Shown here one piece after another: positions 33,026 through 43,545 of a stretch of DNA of 64,000 bases. The stretch is from Tridacna crocea (taxonomy: Eukaryota; Mollusca; Bivalvia; Cardiida; Cardiidae), in assembly GCA_943736015.1 (NCBI GenBank), contig OX031064.1, forward strand, positions 29,635,361-29,699,360. Direction: 5' to 3'. The translations under genes and the position numbers were made by a program. The notes below the pieces were generated by a model. That model did no database searches and was not told the origin of the DNA. It saw only the letters and a program-made list of their open reading frames with translations. Within the stretch, counting starts at the first letter, position 1. Every line of letters starts with the position of its first letter.

Positions 33026-33458
33026 TGTTTAACCGTATGAATTAAATAAGTCATGCCCTGGGAGAAAGGGTTTTAAAGAATCTCTGTATTGTATTATACT
33101 GAATAAATCATCACAAAATTTTGGAGCTACGAAACTTTAAAATGTCTAAAACAATCGATTGAAGTATGGCGAACACTGGCCATTTAACTTGCTGAAAATT
33201 TATCAAAAAACAGAAAAGTTTCGACACAGGTCAGCTTGGTTACCCCGTGTTAAAATTATAACGCTATCGCAAAAAAAAAAAGAATGAAATATAATCATGT
33301 AGGGGATATCTTTTTTTTAAATATCTTGTAAGGGAAAGTCCGATTTAAGTTGGTGGAACTTCTGGTCCAACCCCTTTTATGAAATAAAGTGTGTTTAAAC
33401 TAAACTACACTGTGTTGAACACAATACTATGAATGATATACTAATTTACAAATATATT

Positions 33459-33678
33459 TTAACCCATTACCAGACAATCCCTACCCCTGAGAAAGAAGCC
33501 TTTTGAAAACACTGTAGGAAAAGGAGAAAATGCTGGTAACCAGCATTTTCTCCTTTTCCCACAGTGTTTTCCATGCTTCCCAGAACACATTGCAATTTTT
33601 CAGCCACCTTTATTTTGTCATCTGCAAATGCTTCCAATTTGAACCAGTCTAAAATTTTGTCGTGTGGTAAAGAGTTAA
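33459..33678 (+). mobile_element. Family A palindromic MITE
   Basis: TTAACCCATTACCAGACAA at the left and GTGTGGTAAAGAGTTAA at the right. The hairpin at about 33503-33573 has ACACTGTAGG against CCCACAGTGT, the ACACTG/CAGTGT arm variant. Confidence 0.9.
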
Positions 33679-33764
33679 CTGATTTTCTACCTCGCTGTTC
33701 TTTGGAAAAAAAAAATTCACCCAAAAGTTGGCTGGTGTTAGTTGGTTATTTTAATTCAAGAAAA

Positions 33765-33979
33765 AAATATCTTCACAAAACGACAAAATTTTAGACTTGC
33801 CTTTACGAAAAGTATTGCAAATTGAGGACAAAGCAAACGTGGCTTAAATGGTGGAATTTATCTCTGACAGTAAAAGTTGGTTACTAGCATTCCCCCCCCC
33901 CCGCTTCTTCCTTCGATATTTTCCAAAGCCCACACCCTTTAAAGTCTTAAAAATGGAAGATAGTTTGGTCAACGTTTAA
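33765..33979 (-). mobile_element. Family A MITE, eroded
   Basis: TCACAAAACGACAAAATTTT at the left. The hairpin is nearly lost and a C run replaces part of the right arm near 33889-33902. The right end TAGTTTGGTCAACGTTTAA shares its TTAA with the next copy. Confidence 0.65.
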
Positions 33980-34205
33980 CCATTCACCAAACAATCCCTG
34001 GTTTTTAAGTCCCAGACGAAGAAGCCTTCTGAAAACATTGTGGGAAAATGAGAAAATGCTGGAAACCAGCATTTTCTCCTTTTTCAACAATGTTTTCTAC
34101 TCTTCTAAAGTCAGGTTTTAATTTTTGAGTCACATTTATATTGTCGTCTGCAAATGCTTTCAATTTCGATAAGTCTAAAAATTTTGTCGTTTGGTAAAGA
34201 GTTAA
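33976..34205 (+). mobile_element. Family A palindromic MITE
   Basis: TTAACCATTCACCAAACAA at the left, GTTTGGTAAAGAGTTAA at the right. The hairpin centre is CTGGAAACCAG with a well-matched stem. Confidence 0.88.
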
Positions 34206-34214
34206 AAATAAGCA

Positions 34215-34680
34215 GGTAAATGTTGCTCATATAACATATACTCGAAAAGATTAAAAAAAAAAAAACCTTTCTGGGATAAGGCGAAAATGCTTCTTACCAG
34301 CTTTTTTTTTTTTTCATTTTCCAAGTTAATAAGCCCCCTTTTCCCCTCATGAAAAGGGGGACTGTGAGGCGAAAGATAAAACGGGAATTACTCAAGACCC
34401 TACATGGGTTCATAGGATCTGAATTAAATATCATAAACTTGAAACTTGGAACCACATGCTCACCAATACAATTTACGTACGTAACATAACACTGTTCATC
34501 TCCTATATCAAATAATGTATGTATATGAAGTAATATATTAAGCTCTAAATGTAATTTTTATCATAAAGATATGCACGACAACAAAATAATGTGTCCACGA
34601 AAAAGAAAGAATTTTTAACAAATGGTATTTTCAGAAGCGCCTAATTACATAGTATTGCATACAAAATTCCAACATGCGCA
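34215..34680. other. No gene seen; partial duplicate of 32.44 kb
   Basis: ATACTCGAAAAGATTAAAAA and a poor hairpin relic (GGCGAAAATGCTTCTTACC) at 34240-34320 echo 32450-32520. A short C/G inverted repeat, GCCCCCTTTTCCCC with GAAAAGGGGG, is at about 34332-34358. Confidence 0.4.
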
Positions 34681-34681
34681 T

Positions 34682-34905
34682 TTAGCCTTTCCTAAACAAT
34701 CCCTGATTTTCATGACCCTGAGAAAGAAGCCTTCTGAAAACATTGTGGGAAAAGAAGAAAATGCTGGTAACCAGCATTTCTCCTCTTCCCACAATGTTTT
34801 CTTCCCTTTCCAAAACAAATTTAAATTCTTTAGTCACATTAATTTTTTTCATCAAATGCTTCCAATTTGGATTAGTCAGAAATTATGTCGTTTGGTAAAA
34901 GTAAA
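34682..34905 (+). mobile_element. Family A MITE
   Basis: CCTTTCCTAAACAATCCCTG at the left and GTCGTTTGGTAAAAGTAAA at the right, so the TTAA ends are altered. The hairpin is intact apart from a one-base deletion in the right arm (CAGCATTTCTCC). Confidence 0.82.
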
Positions 34906-35780
34906 CAAAATATATGTGCACGTTAATTAAAAAAATGTTTTTTTTCTTGATGGTGTTTATTTTCAAATTTTCTTTACGTAGCTATTGCATGCAAAAATGC
35001 AACATGCGCACTTATTAAATATAGTCGACAAAAATTATGCACGTTTTTTTTTGTATATTAGTTATTTTTTGTTTAAATTTTTATCACATATATATATAGA
35101 TACTGCACTGAAAATTACATGTGCACCTAAAAAGATAGAACATAGAATAGAATTTATTGCTATAAGTAAAATAATAACGATACTTTTAGCAAACATACAT
35201 GAAAGACACAGTCGTGAGAGATTAACAGCGAGAAACTATTTTGTATCTGATCTTATAAAAATATTTCTTTTTTTTAAAACAAACCCCTTAAAAACTTTTA
35301 GAGAAATGTTTTCATTGCGGGCAGTGTAGGATCAAGATTCGACTGCTCGTTCATTACAGTGTAACCATGGTTCTACCAGCCAGAAACTATATAATTCAAT
35401 GATATCTTTTAGATGTTTTGCTGTTGTAACTAAAACCAAGAAAAGAAAAACAGTTATAGTCATATATGTTGGACACAATACTGACAATAATAATTAATAA
35501 TTATTAATTATTATTAATTATTAATATTATGGTGTTTGAAGGCCATGTAGAAAATAAGATTCTATCTAAACATGTTACCCTCTCTAAGTAAAATTATTAT
35601 TATTATTACAATGCACGTTAATAATAAAAAAAAATGCTGCAGCAAGCAAATTGTCAAAATGCACGTCGACAAATGACGCATTGGTCATTCAAAAAGTTAT
35701 TAATGGTATAAGATAAGTTCTTGTTATAATGAATTTGGCTTGCAAAATTAGACTTTGCACATTAACAAGGTGTGTGTGAC
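34906..35780. other. No gene seen
   Basis: AT-rich intronic DNA with an ATTATTAATTATT-type tract at about 35489-35525. The 114-residue open frame at 34985-35329 shows no recognisable domain. Confidence 0.5.
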
Positions 35781-36008
35781 TTAACTCTTTAACACACAAT
35801 CCCTACTTTTGACGACCCTGAGAAAGAAGCCTTTAGAAAACATTGTGGGAAAAGGAAAAATGCTGGTAAGCAGCATTTCCTCCTTTTCCAACAATCTTTT
35901 CTACCCGTCGCGAAACAAATTTCAAATTTTCAGTCACTTTTATTTTGTCGTCTGCGAATGCTTTCGATTTGAACAAACCAAAAATTTGTAGTTTGGTATA
36001 ATGAGTTA
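35781..36008 (+). mobile_element. Family A palindromic MITE
   Basis: TTAACTCTTTAACACACAA at the left and TAGTTTGGTATAATGAGTTAA at the right. The hairpin has small deletions in both arms (GGAAAAATGC, GCATTTCCTCC). It shares its right TTAA with the following copy. Confidence 0.85.
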
Positions 36009-36220
36009 ACTCTTTAACACAATCTTTACCGACACTGTGTAAGAGACCTTTTGAAAACATTGTGAGAAAAGGAGAAAATGCTTGTAATCAGCATTTTCTT
36101 CTTCTCCCACTATGTTTCCTACCCTTCCCAAAACAAATTCCAATTTGAGTCACTTTAATTTTGTCATGTACTAATGCTTTCAATTTGGAACAGTCTAAAA
36201 CTTTTTCGCCTGGTAAATAT
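36005..36220 (+). mobile_element. Family A MITE, tandem with the previous
   Basis: It begins at the shared TTAA (TTAACTCTTTAACACAATC) in the same orientation and ends TTTTTCGCCTGGTAAAT without a TTAA. The hairpin is recognisable. Confidence 0.8.
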
Positions 36221-36383
36221 TTATTACTTTTCATTTTTAAAAGATATACTATACTACAAGACTGCGCTTCAGAATTTCACATTCAAAATTCACCATATGT
36301 GCACTAATAATTTAAAAAAAAAATGTAATTCTGTGCATATCGTTCAAAGTCGGATGAGATTTTTCATATACATGTATATTATG

Positions 36384-36650
36384 ATATGCAACACGCGAAA
36401 AGGTACAGTCGGACATTTGCGTAAAATGTAGTCTCGAATAAGCCTACACAATCCTCGCAGGCTAGTCCAAGACGGCACTTTACGGCTACATTAGATTTCG
36501 TGCCGCAATTGAATTTCGCAAAAACAGAAAATATAAATCAGATTTGAAAGTGTCGTTCGGGACTGGTCTGCGGGGAGTGTATAGACTGATCCGAGACGAC
36601 ATTTTACGTAAGTGTCCGAATGCCCCCATTTGCGTGTTGCAGGCCATATA
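36384..36650. mobile_element. Family D double-hairpin MITE
   Basis: ATGCAACACGCGAAAAGGTA at the left, ATTTGCGTGTTGCAGGCCAT at the right. The internal hairpins are more mutated than in the next copy (CGTTCGGGACTGGTCTGCGG). Confidence 0.82.
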
Positions 36651-36694
36651 AAAATGTAACATACCAAAACAAGACATGTAGAAAATAGTTTATA

Positions 36695-36962
36695 TATGGC
36701 TTGCAACACGCGAAAAGGGGGATTCGGACATCTGCGTAAAGTGTCGCTTGGATCAGCCTGCGCAGTCCGCGCAGGCTAATCCAAGACGACACTTTCCGTG
36801 TTTATGTCATTTTCTGTTTTGCGCATGTCTACTGTAGCACAAAATCTAATGTAGTCGTAAAGTGCCGTCTCGGATTAGCCTGCGCAGGGTGCGCAGGCTG
36901 ATCCGAGACGACACTTTACGCAAATGTCCGAATGTCCCTTTTAGCGCGTTGCAAGCCATATA
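36695..36962. mobile_element. Family D MITE 19 bp from the Hmx splice donor
   Basis: ATGGCTTGCAACACGCGAAA at the left and TTTAGCGCGTTGCAAGCCAT at the right. Both hairpins (CAGCCTGCGCAGTCCGCGCA, TAGCCTGCGCAGGGTGCGCA) are nearly perfect. It ends just inside intron 1 of Hmx. Downstream reading from exon 1 runs into it, which is why an unspliced frame appears to continue. Confidence 0.9.
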
Positions 36963-36981
36963 TATACAAGATAGAACATAC

Positions 36982-37330
36982 TTTTCTTGTGTTCGGCCTG
37001 TAGTTGTTGAAGACAGTGCTGGCTCGCGTACCAATGGTACCACACCGGGAGGTGCCCTAGGGACAAGATGTTACCGTCAGAACCCCTTTGATACCCGGGG
37101 AAATTTTTGCCCAGGATTGGAAACGCCGGCATTTCTAATTTAGACACGACTGCAGGTATATCGTGGTCATCCTTGTATTCTTTCTCTGTGCTTCTGTCTT
37201 CTTTGTCTTCGTTGTCCTTCTCTTTCTCTTTTGTGACTCGAGCAAGAATACTGTTGATCGAAAATGATTTTCTCGGCGCTTCCTCACTTTTCTTTTCAAC
37301 ATGGTCGGTGTTTTTGGAAATGTCCGTCAT
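36982..37330 (-). CDS. Hmx: Hmx/NK5 homeobox protein, exon 1
   Basis: Exon 1 encodes the first 116 residues plus one base, ending at AAGAAAA before the donor GTATGT. ATG at 37330-37328 is the first methionine of the frame. The N-terminal motif FSINSILAR (residues 23-31) matches the eh1-like Groucho-recruiting motif found at this position in HMX proteins. A charged Lys/Glu-rich stretch follows, then a Pro/aromatic segment (PAFPILGKNFPGY, LPVWYHWYASQHC). Phase and frame match exon 2 exactly. The 5' UTR and promoter are not defined by the sequence. Confidence 0.88.
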
Positions 37331-38860
37331 TTTGTTTGAGCAGAAAAATTATTTTCTATTTTGTAGCTGAAGTTTTACAGAATTGTGTATATCCTCCTTT
37401 ATAATTATTGCCTTGATTTGTTCTGATAGGTGTGATTTTAAAATGTATGATTATGTAAATTGTTCCTTTGATTTCAAGTGTTCAATAAAATTCTCAATTT
37501 AAAGAAGCTTACAAGAGTACGACTCGAATACATAGCGACTCGTTTGTCTAGATTTTACTTTTGCTGGTGATGTAGTATCAAATCAATCTGAACTTGTTGT
37601 TCCTTCGTTATTTTTTTAACGTTAACAAAGAGCCCAACTATACAATAACTATCTTCACACTTTCACAATAGAAATCGCTAACAATATAAATTCAATGCGA
37701 AACAATTACGGAAAAAACGTACAGTTCCATACACAAAACAATTGTCTTTCAAACAAAATAGTCAACCTGCAAATTGTTCCGCACTTTTTCCCCCAATTAA
37801 CAATATTTTCTGTCAGATTGTAACAAACTATTCAGGCACAAAGCTCTAAATTGTAAAATATGTTTGTACAATGATTAAACCAAGTTTTTGTAATACAATT
37901 ATGCTCGAAACCATCATTAAGCTCCGCCTTTTCCTAATTTGATATTGATCGTCGTCAAAGATGTAGAAATTCTATTGGAGAATGGGAACTGTTCAGAAAT
38001 TATCGATGGTTAGACAGCGACCAATGTTTCTTTCCTATTCACACCAAGTTGCTGTTTATTGAATCTTCTGAAGGAGTCCTATAATTATTTCTGGGGCAGA
38101 ATATCGTTTAAGATTCAAAAAATAAAAATTAGCTCCATTGTTCTTTAAACGGGCATCCGGCATCTTCGATGTCTCCGATCCGTTATGGGTCTATCGAAAT
38201 GGAGAGAGCGTATCTTGTTCGGAATAACTTATAATTTTAAGGACTTCTAATCTTTTCAATCAACATTCGCGGGTGCCGCATTGTATTTGGACTCCGCCTC
38301 TAAAATTGATGCGCCTTCATTAGCTTTAATTATGGTCATAAAGGAACGCTCCGATGGAAAATATAAAAGCGAGCGGTGCGCATGCCTAAATTCGGATACA
38401 TTCACCTGCTTTCGCACTTCTTACACGATCGCTACAACCACGTGGGGGCAGATTAGATGACGGCCTAAATTACCGTTTCAACACAAAACATCGCCAGTGA
38501 TTCGTGAGAGATAATTTTCAAGCCTAATATAGGGTTTTGCCCACTTTGTCGATATATTTGGGGGTACCAGATATTATTTACATTAATAATATCTTCCTAT
38601 CACGCCTCGTTGCCAATAATTTGTCACGGGACTGCAGACAAGTTCCCCCCACGTGTTAAGTACCCGGTAAAAGTTTGTTTAGAAGGGCTGGGTCCCCGCA
38701 GTGAAGCTAGCACTCATGGAGCGCAATATGAATAGAGGAGACAGCCGGCATGGCACGTTTAATTTACTTAACTCGTAACATATCTTAATAGTTCGATGCT
38801 AAGACAGGTTTTTTTTGACCTAATTAGAGCAAATGAAAACCAGAATGAGTGGGCCTTCAA
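37331..38860 (-). promoter_or_regulatory. Upstream region of Hmx, repeat-free block
   Basis: About 1.5 kb without any of the repeat families, the longest such block beside a gene here. From about 38140 to 38760 it is GC-richer, with TTAGCTTTAATTATGGTCAT (homeodomain-like), CAACCACGTGGGGGC (E-box) and CACCTGC. ATATAAAAGCGAGC at about 38361 is a TATA-like sequence, but it faces the plus strand, away from Hmx. Function is inferred from position and composition only. Confidence 0.4.
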
Positions 38861-38862
38861 TT

Positions 38863-39228
38863 TATACCAAACAAACAACAATGAAGAAGAATGACTTTAA
38901 AAACATTATAGGAAAAGAAGAAAATGTTGGTATCTAACATTTTCTTTTTTTTTTTCCAACAATGTCTGCAACTTTTCATTAAGCAGTTTTCATCATTTGC
39001 GACACATGAAAATTATCGTCTACAAATCGACGATCTTGGAAAAGAAGCCTTTTGAAAACATTGTTGGAAAAGAAGAAAAATGATGTTAACCAGCGATTTC
39101 TCATTTTCCCATGATATTTCATACTCTGTCAAAGAGAAATTACACTGTTTGAGCCACACTTAAATCATCGTCTGCAAATACTTTCAACTTGGACAAGGCG
39201 AAACTTTTGTCATCTGGTAAAGTATTAC
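38863..39228 (+). mobile_element. Two fused family A MITEs, diverged
   Basis: A first hairpin at about 38895-38970 is followed by a right half ending at ATCGTCTACAAATCGACG. A second left half, hairpin (about 39053-39125) and right half end at CATCTGGTAAAGTATTA. Both are in the same orientation. Confidence 0.72.
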
Positions 39229-39425
39229 TTGAATCCCGAGATCAGCCAACTTCTTTTGAGGATTGGTGATCGTTATGGCAACAAAATTTTAATTTTTAAA
39301 CAAGAAAAACTAACCGCATCCAATAAGTATTCAGATGCTCAGTGAATAAGATATAACATGTGACCCATCACGCAAAAAAGGATCTTTTGGGAACTGAGAA
39401 AAGTGTCAACTCTGGTCAGACTGCT

Positions 39426-39656
39426 CTAACTCCTTACCCAACGACAAAATTACAGACTTGTCCAAATTGAAAGCATTTGCAGACAACAAAATAAATGTGA
39501 CTGAAAAGTTGAAATTTGCTTTGGGAAGGATAGAAAACATTGTGGGAAAAGGAGAAAATACTGGTTACCAGCATTTTCTACTTTTTTTTCACAATATTTT
39601 CAAAAGCCTTCTTTCTCAGGGTCGTCAAAAGTCGGGAGTGTGTGGTAAAGAGTTAA
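39426..39656 (-). mobile_element. Family A palindromic MITE
   Basis: CTAACTCCTTACCCAACGAC at the left, GTGTGGTAAAGAGTTAA at the right. The hairpin is intact except for a T-run expansion in the right arm (CTACTTTTTTTTCAC). Confidence 0.87.
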
Positions 39657-39659
39657 ACG

Positions 39660-40355
39660 GCATTTTCTGCATGGAAAGTGGTCATTGTACCTTGTTATAC
39701 AATCATTTTTGAATTATTAATTTAAATTGACCTGCAGTATCGTTGATCTGTTTTTCATCTAATTTGTTTACAGAATTCTAAGATGGTCCCTTTTTGCTTG
39801 ATGGGTCACATCTAAAAAAATGAAGATAATTAATTTCTCTTATTTTTGAAGTAATAAAATGTATAAAAAGAAATTGGTCTATTACTGCAAACCTAAAGGA
39901 ATTAGGAATCTGCCTTCATTTCTCTATTTTTTTTTTTTTTTTTTTCAAACTAAAAAAGGACGGGGGAAGGGGAAACTGACAGGAGAAATTTGCTACCTAC
40001 AACCACATTCTTCGTTTACGAGCAATTCCTGCATTACTGAAGAAACGTGAAACTGCCTTTTGAACTGTCTCTTCATTGGGATCACCTGAAACAGTCGCAA
40101 TTTCCAAAAACAACATACGGTAATGGGTTCAATTGTTGACAGGAGCAATTTTCGTGTCAATAGAAAAGTCAGAAGGGCAACTCCCGACACAAAGTCAGCC
40201 GTCTGATACCGTCAGTCTTTGCCGAGATGACACTTTAACTACAGTAGGATCAATAGCCCCAGTTTTGAAATTAGCTCTACGGGGTATCTGCTTGAAAGGG
40301 GCAAAGTTTTGTCGTAATTATTATTATGTCCGTGTTACAGAAGGGACGGACTACC
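39660..40355. other. No gene seen
   Basis: A poly-T run at about 39926-39946 and no recognised repeat. The 157-residue open frame from 40133 begins here but continues into a MITE and a microsatellite, so it is not called a gene. Confidence 0.5.
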
Positions 40356-40360
40356 ATTTC

Positions 40361-40735
40361 ATTTTATACCATTTACCAGACGCCAAAATTTTGGATTTGT
40401 CTAAATTGAATCCATTTGCAGATCCATCCGTAAGTCCGTCCTTCCGTCCGTCCATCCATCCATCCGTCCTTCCATCAATCCAGCCATCGATCCATCATCC
40501 GTCCGTCCGTCCATCCATCCACCCATCCATCTATCCATCTATCCATCCATCCAACCAACCATTAATCAATTTATCTATTCATTTATTTATGTGCATTTCA
40601 TTATGAACTTTCTCCTTCAAAGGAAAGACAACATTTTGGGAAAAGGAGAAAATGCTGATTACCAGCATTTTCTCCTTTTCCCAAAATGTTTTGTTTAAAA
40701 GCCTCTTTCCTCGGGATTGTATGGTAAGAATTTGA
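40361..40735 (-). mobile_element. Family A MITE containing an ATCC microsatellite
   Basis: The left half ACCATTTACCAGACGCCAAA through TTGAATCCATTTGCAGA stops at about 40421. The ATCC array follows. The element resumes at TTATGAACTTTCTCC with a perfect hairpin at 40630-40695 (ACATTTTGGG against CCCAAAATGT) and ends GGGATTGTATGGTAAG. Confidence 0.82.
40422..40595. repeat. ATCC/GTCC tetranucleotide microsatellite within a MITE
   Basis: Imperfect TCCATCCATCCG and CAACCAACC tetramers. They begin exactly where the family A sequence GCAGACGACAAAAT would continue. Confidence 0.93.
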
Positions 40736-40924
40736 GCAAAGTCATTCAATCTCGGGACTATGTTGAGCCAGGCGTAAAAATATTGTTTCGGTGTTCTGGC
40801 GGAAGTACAGGACGCATTACATGCAACAAAATGTACTCCCGCAAATGAAAGTAAATCCTCACTGCGTGCTTGAGGAAAGAAAAAAAAAGTTGAGCCACGT
40901 TCTGCGACAAGGGGTGTAATCATC

Positions 40925-40997
40925 TACTAAAAGTATCGACCTATGTCAGCCTGCACAATTCGCGCACCCTGGCGCAAGTCGAAACTTTTTGCTCAGT
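40925..40997. repeat. Family F palindrome
   Basis: AAAAGTATCGACCTATGTCA and CAAGTCGAAACTTTTTGCTC bracket GCCTGCACAATTCGCGCACC. Confidence 0.7.
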
Positions 40998-40999
40998 TG

Positions 41000-41570
41000 T
41001 CAATTTTCAACACTCCCAAGGATCATTTTACCTCATGGTTCAGTCACCCAGTCGGTTTTTTGACAAAATGAGTTTCATGTGTTCATAAAATTATGTCACG
41101 GATGACCCCTCTGCTACTCCCTGTTGTCAAGTCCTGTTCCCTACTGACTGGGGCCCGGCTTGCTTCCGACTGTAGAGAAATAAATGGCGCCTGTTATACT
41201 TAAATGGCTGTGAAATTATTTATTTCGTTTATCTTGCACACACAGCATTAAATTTCTTTTTTGTTGAAGATATTGAAGGCAATTTTATCAAGAGAAAGAT
41301 GTCTTAATTGTGTATGATTTCTCACAAACACATTGCTTTAAGGCAATGTCTCAATCTTGTTTCAAATACCCGCATTTTTTTTTTCTAGTTACAGAAATTT
41401 TTACTCGGGGCTAATGATTCAATTACCGGACTTCCATTTTGCATTTCGAACAATTGTCCCCATTTTCACAATCAAACACGGAAACCAAATTTTCTTTTCA
41501 TCATTATGAAAAATGAAGACGAATTTACTAAAGCTAGCTTTCTAAAACTCTGGGGGAAAAGCGCGCGAAC
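41000..41570. other. No gene seen
   Basis: Non-repetitive AT-rich sequence. No exon is evident. Confidence 0.45.
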
Positions 41571-41574
41571 TTAC

Positions 41575-41715
41575 AGGACTAAGAAAGTGGTTCAACTGAA
41601 CACCTCCGCAGTCTAATAAGCCTTTACCATACAGACGATTTTAACTCTTTACCAAACGACAAAATTTTAGACTTGTCCAAATTGAAAGACTTTGCAGACG
41701 ACAAATTGAAAGTAA
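41575..41715. repeat. Duplicated segment spanning a MITE edge
   Basis: AGGACTAAGAAAGTGGTTCA through CATACAGACGATTTTAACTC and the first 75 bp of the family A element recur at 43546-43692. The match crosses the MITE boundary, so the copy includes flanking DNA. Confidence 0.8.
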
Positions 41716-41877
41716 CTAAAATAATGATTTTCACTTTAGATGGGGAAGAAAACATTGTGGGAAAAGGAGAAAATGCTGGTTACCAGCATTTTCTCCTGTT
41801 CCAACAATGTTTTCAAAAGGCTGCTTATACAGGTTAAAGTGTTAAAACTGGTGACTTTTTGTGTGGTATAGAATTAA
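41641..41877 (-). mobile_element. Family A palindromic MITE
   Basis: TTAACTCTTTACCAAACGAC at the left and GTGTGGTATAGAATTAA at the right. Hairpin at about 41750-41816, well matched. Confidence 0.88.
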
Positions 41878-42255
41878 ATGACCCTGGACTAAGAGCCTTC
41901 TGACAACATTCTGAGAAAAGTAGAAAATGCTGGGAACTAGCTTTTTCTCGTTTTCCCACAGTGTTTTCTACCCCGTGAGAGACAGAAATCATCCTCACCG
42001 ACTATTCTTATTTTTACTCTTATTCTAATTCTAGATTAAGAAATTATCACAAATTACGATTGGTTAAACAAAATCTTTAGCCAATCAGAAATAGCGTTAC
42101 TTTTGAATTCAGGGGAAAAATCTTGAGAAGAAGACAAAGAATGTTTTAAAGAATGGTTGGCGAAAAATCTACCCTGAGATACTTTCAGTTTGTCGTCTGC
42201 AAATGCTTTCAATCTGATTGGACATAAAATAATTATCGTCTGGAAAATAGTTAGA
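41878..42255 (+). mobile_element. Family A MITE split by family B
   Basis: The left half GACCCTGGACTAAGAGCC, hairpin and TTCTACCCCGTGAGAGACAG run to about 41993. The right half AGATACTTTCAGTTTGTCG through TTATCGTCTGGAAAATAGTTA follows the insertion at about 42173. It adjoins the preceding family A copy at the shared TTAA. Confidence 0.72.
41997..42172. mobile_element. Family B MITE inside family A, eroded
   Basis: ATTACGATTGGTTAAAC against TTTAGCCAATCAGAAATAG, then AGAATGGTTGGCGAAAAATC. The left outer arm is poorly preserved. Confidence 0.65.
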
Positions 42256-42419
42256 GCTTTGTACAGGGAGGAAAAGGTAAACAGATCTGCTGTACCTAGA
42301 GGGATGATGCCAGAACGCTGTAATTCTCGCACTAATGGAAATCACAGAGAGAGGGAGAAAAAAACGTTGGCTGTAAATGGGATCAATTAAGACGTGGTTT
42401 AAGGAAGATACCTTTGTTA

Positions 42420-42660
42420 AATGTAATCTGATTACATCTCATTCATGGCTGTTATGGATTGCGGCCATGTACGATTTGGTGACGTCACTGTATCACGTGT
42501 CAATAGTCACGTGATAGCACGCCGTTCTTAGATTCGTTCCTGTTGCGTTCTCACGTCCAGAAACTTTAGGGTCTCTTTTCACTATCATGTAAAACAGACA
42601 TCTTCAAGGTTATTGTGGAGTTTATAAATGGAAGCCATGAAAATTAAGCCTGGGTTCCAG
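42420..42660. other. Single-copy stretch with palindromic factor-like sites
   Basis: GGTGACGTCAC (CRE-like) and two CACGTG E-boxes lie within about 45 bp near 42480-42515. There is no exon. The regulatory role is speculative. Confidence 0.25.
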
Positions 42661-42680
42661 TCAGATCATTCTTTCCTTTT

Positions 42681-42945
42681 TGGTCTGCAACACGCGAAAA
42701 GGTGCATTCGGACATTTTCGTTGAGTGTCGTATCTGATCAGACTGCGCAGTTCACGCAGGCTAATTCAAAACGACACTTCCCGTTTTTTATGTAATTTTC
42801 TGTTTTATGAAAGTCCACTGTAGCACAAAATCTAATGTAGTCGTAAAGTGTTGTCTCGGATTAGGCTGCGCGGGGTGCGCAGGCTTATCCGAGACGGCAA
42901 TTTACACAAACGTCCGAATGTCCCTTTTCGCGTGTTTCAAGCCAC
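42681..42945. mobile_element. Family D double-hairpin MITE
   Basis: TGGTCTGCAACACGCGAAAA at the left and CGCGTGTTTCAAGCCACTA at the right, with hairpins CAGACTGCGCAGTTCACGC and AGGCTGCGCGGGGTGCGCAG. Confidence 0.85.
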
Positions 42946-42949
42946 TATA

Positions 42950-43545
42950 TATTCGGACGTTACTTTCTAAAAAAAGTGCCACAGTAACGTCAAAATTATA
43001 TATATAAAAAAAGGGGGGGGAACAATCGGACTGGGAAACCTGGTTAATGAGATTTATACATCTTACAGAAATAAAACTTTTTTTATCGCTGTTGCAGAAA
43101 TGAGCATCTATCAGAGGCAATTTCTTAGGACGGTAATGAACAATTATTTATTTTCTCTCTTCCTCCCCCATCTCCCGCCAAACACACACATACACATACA
43201 CTTTTTTCCTTTAAATGTTTCCCTTTTGACCACCTATACCAATCTACCAATTAAACGACTTTAAAAAACTAAGCCATGTTTATTTGGTTAAAATTGAATG
43301 AATATAAAGTGAAGTAGATACGTGTAAGTGATTTAGACAATGTGTATATGTACAACATCATAGCAAACATCTATTAAGACGAAAACATGTATGTATTTCA
43401 TAACAGTACTGATAAAAGATTTTAGCTTTTTCAACATATCATTTGGAACAGAAGAAATCATGAAATGAATCAGAATCGGAATCTTTATTGACTTATACAT
43501 ACACATGTATATCGTCATATACAAAATGTTTTTTAACAAATTATA
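42950..43545. other. No gene seen
   Basis: AT-rich, with a G run at about 43011-43020 and an AC-rich tract near 43180-43200. No exon is evident. Confidence 0.45.

Noticed and set aside
38355..38370. TATA box of Hmx
   Set aside because: The TATAAAA-like motif is on the plus strand, so it cannot be read as the Hmx promoter on the minus strand.
40133..40606. 157-residue plus frame
   Set aside because: The C-terminal half is a MITE and an ATCC microsatellite, and the N-terminal half has no recognisable domain.
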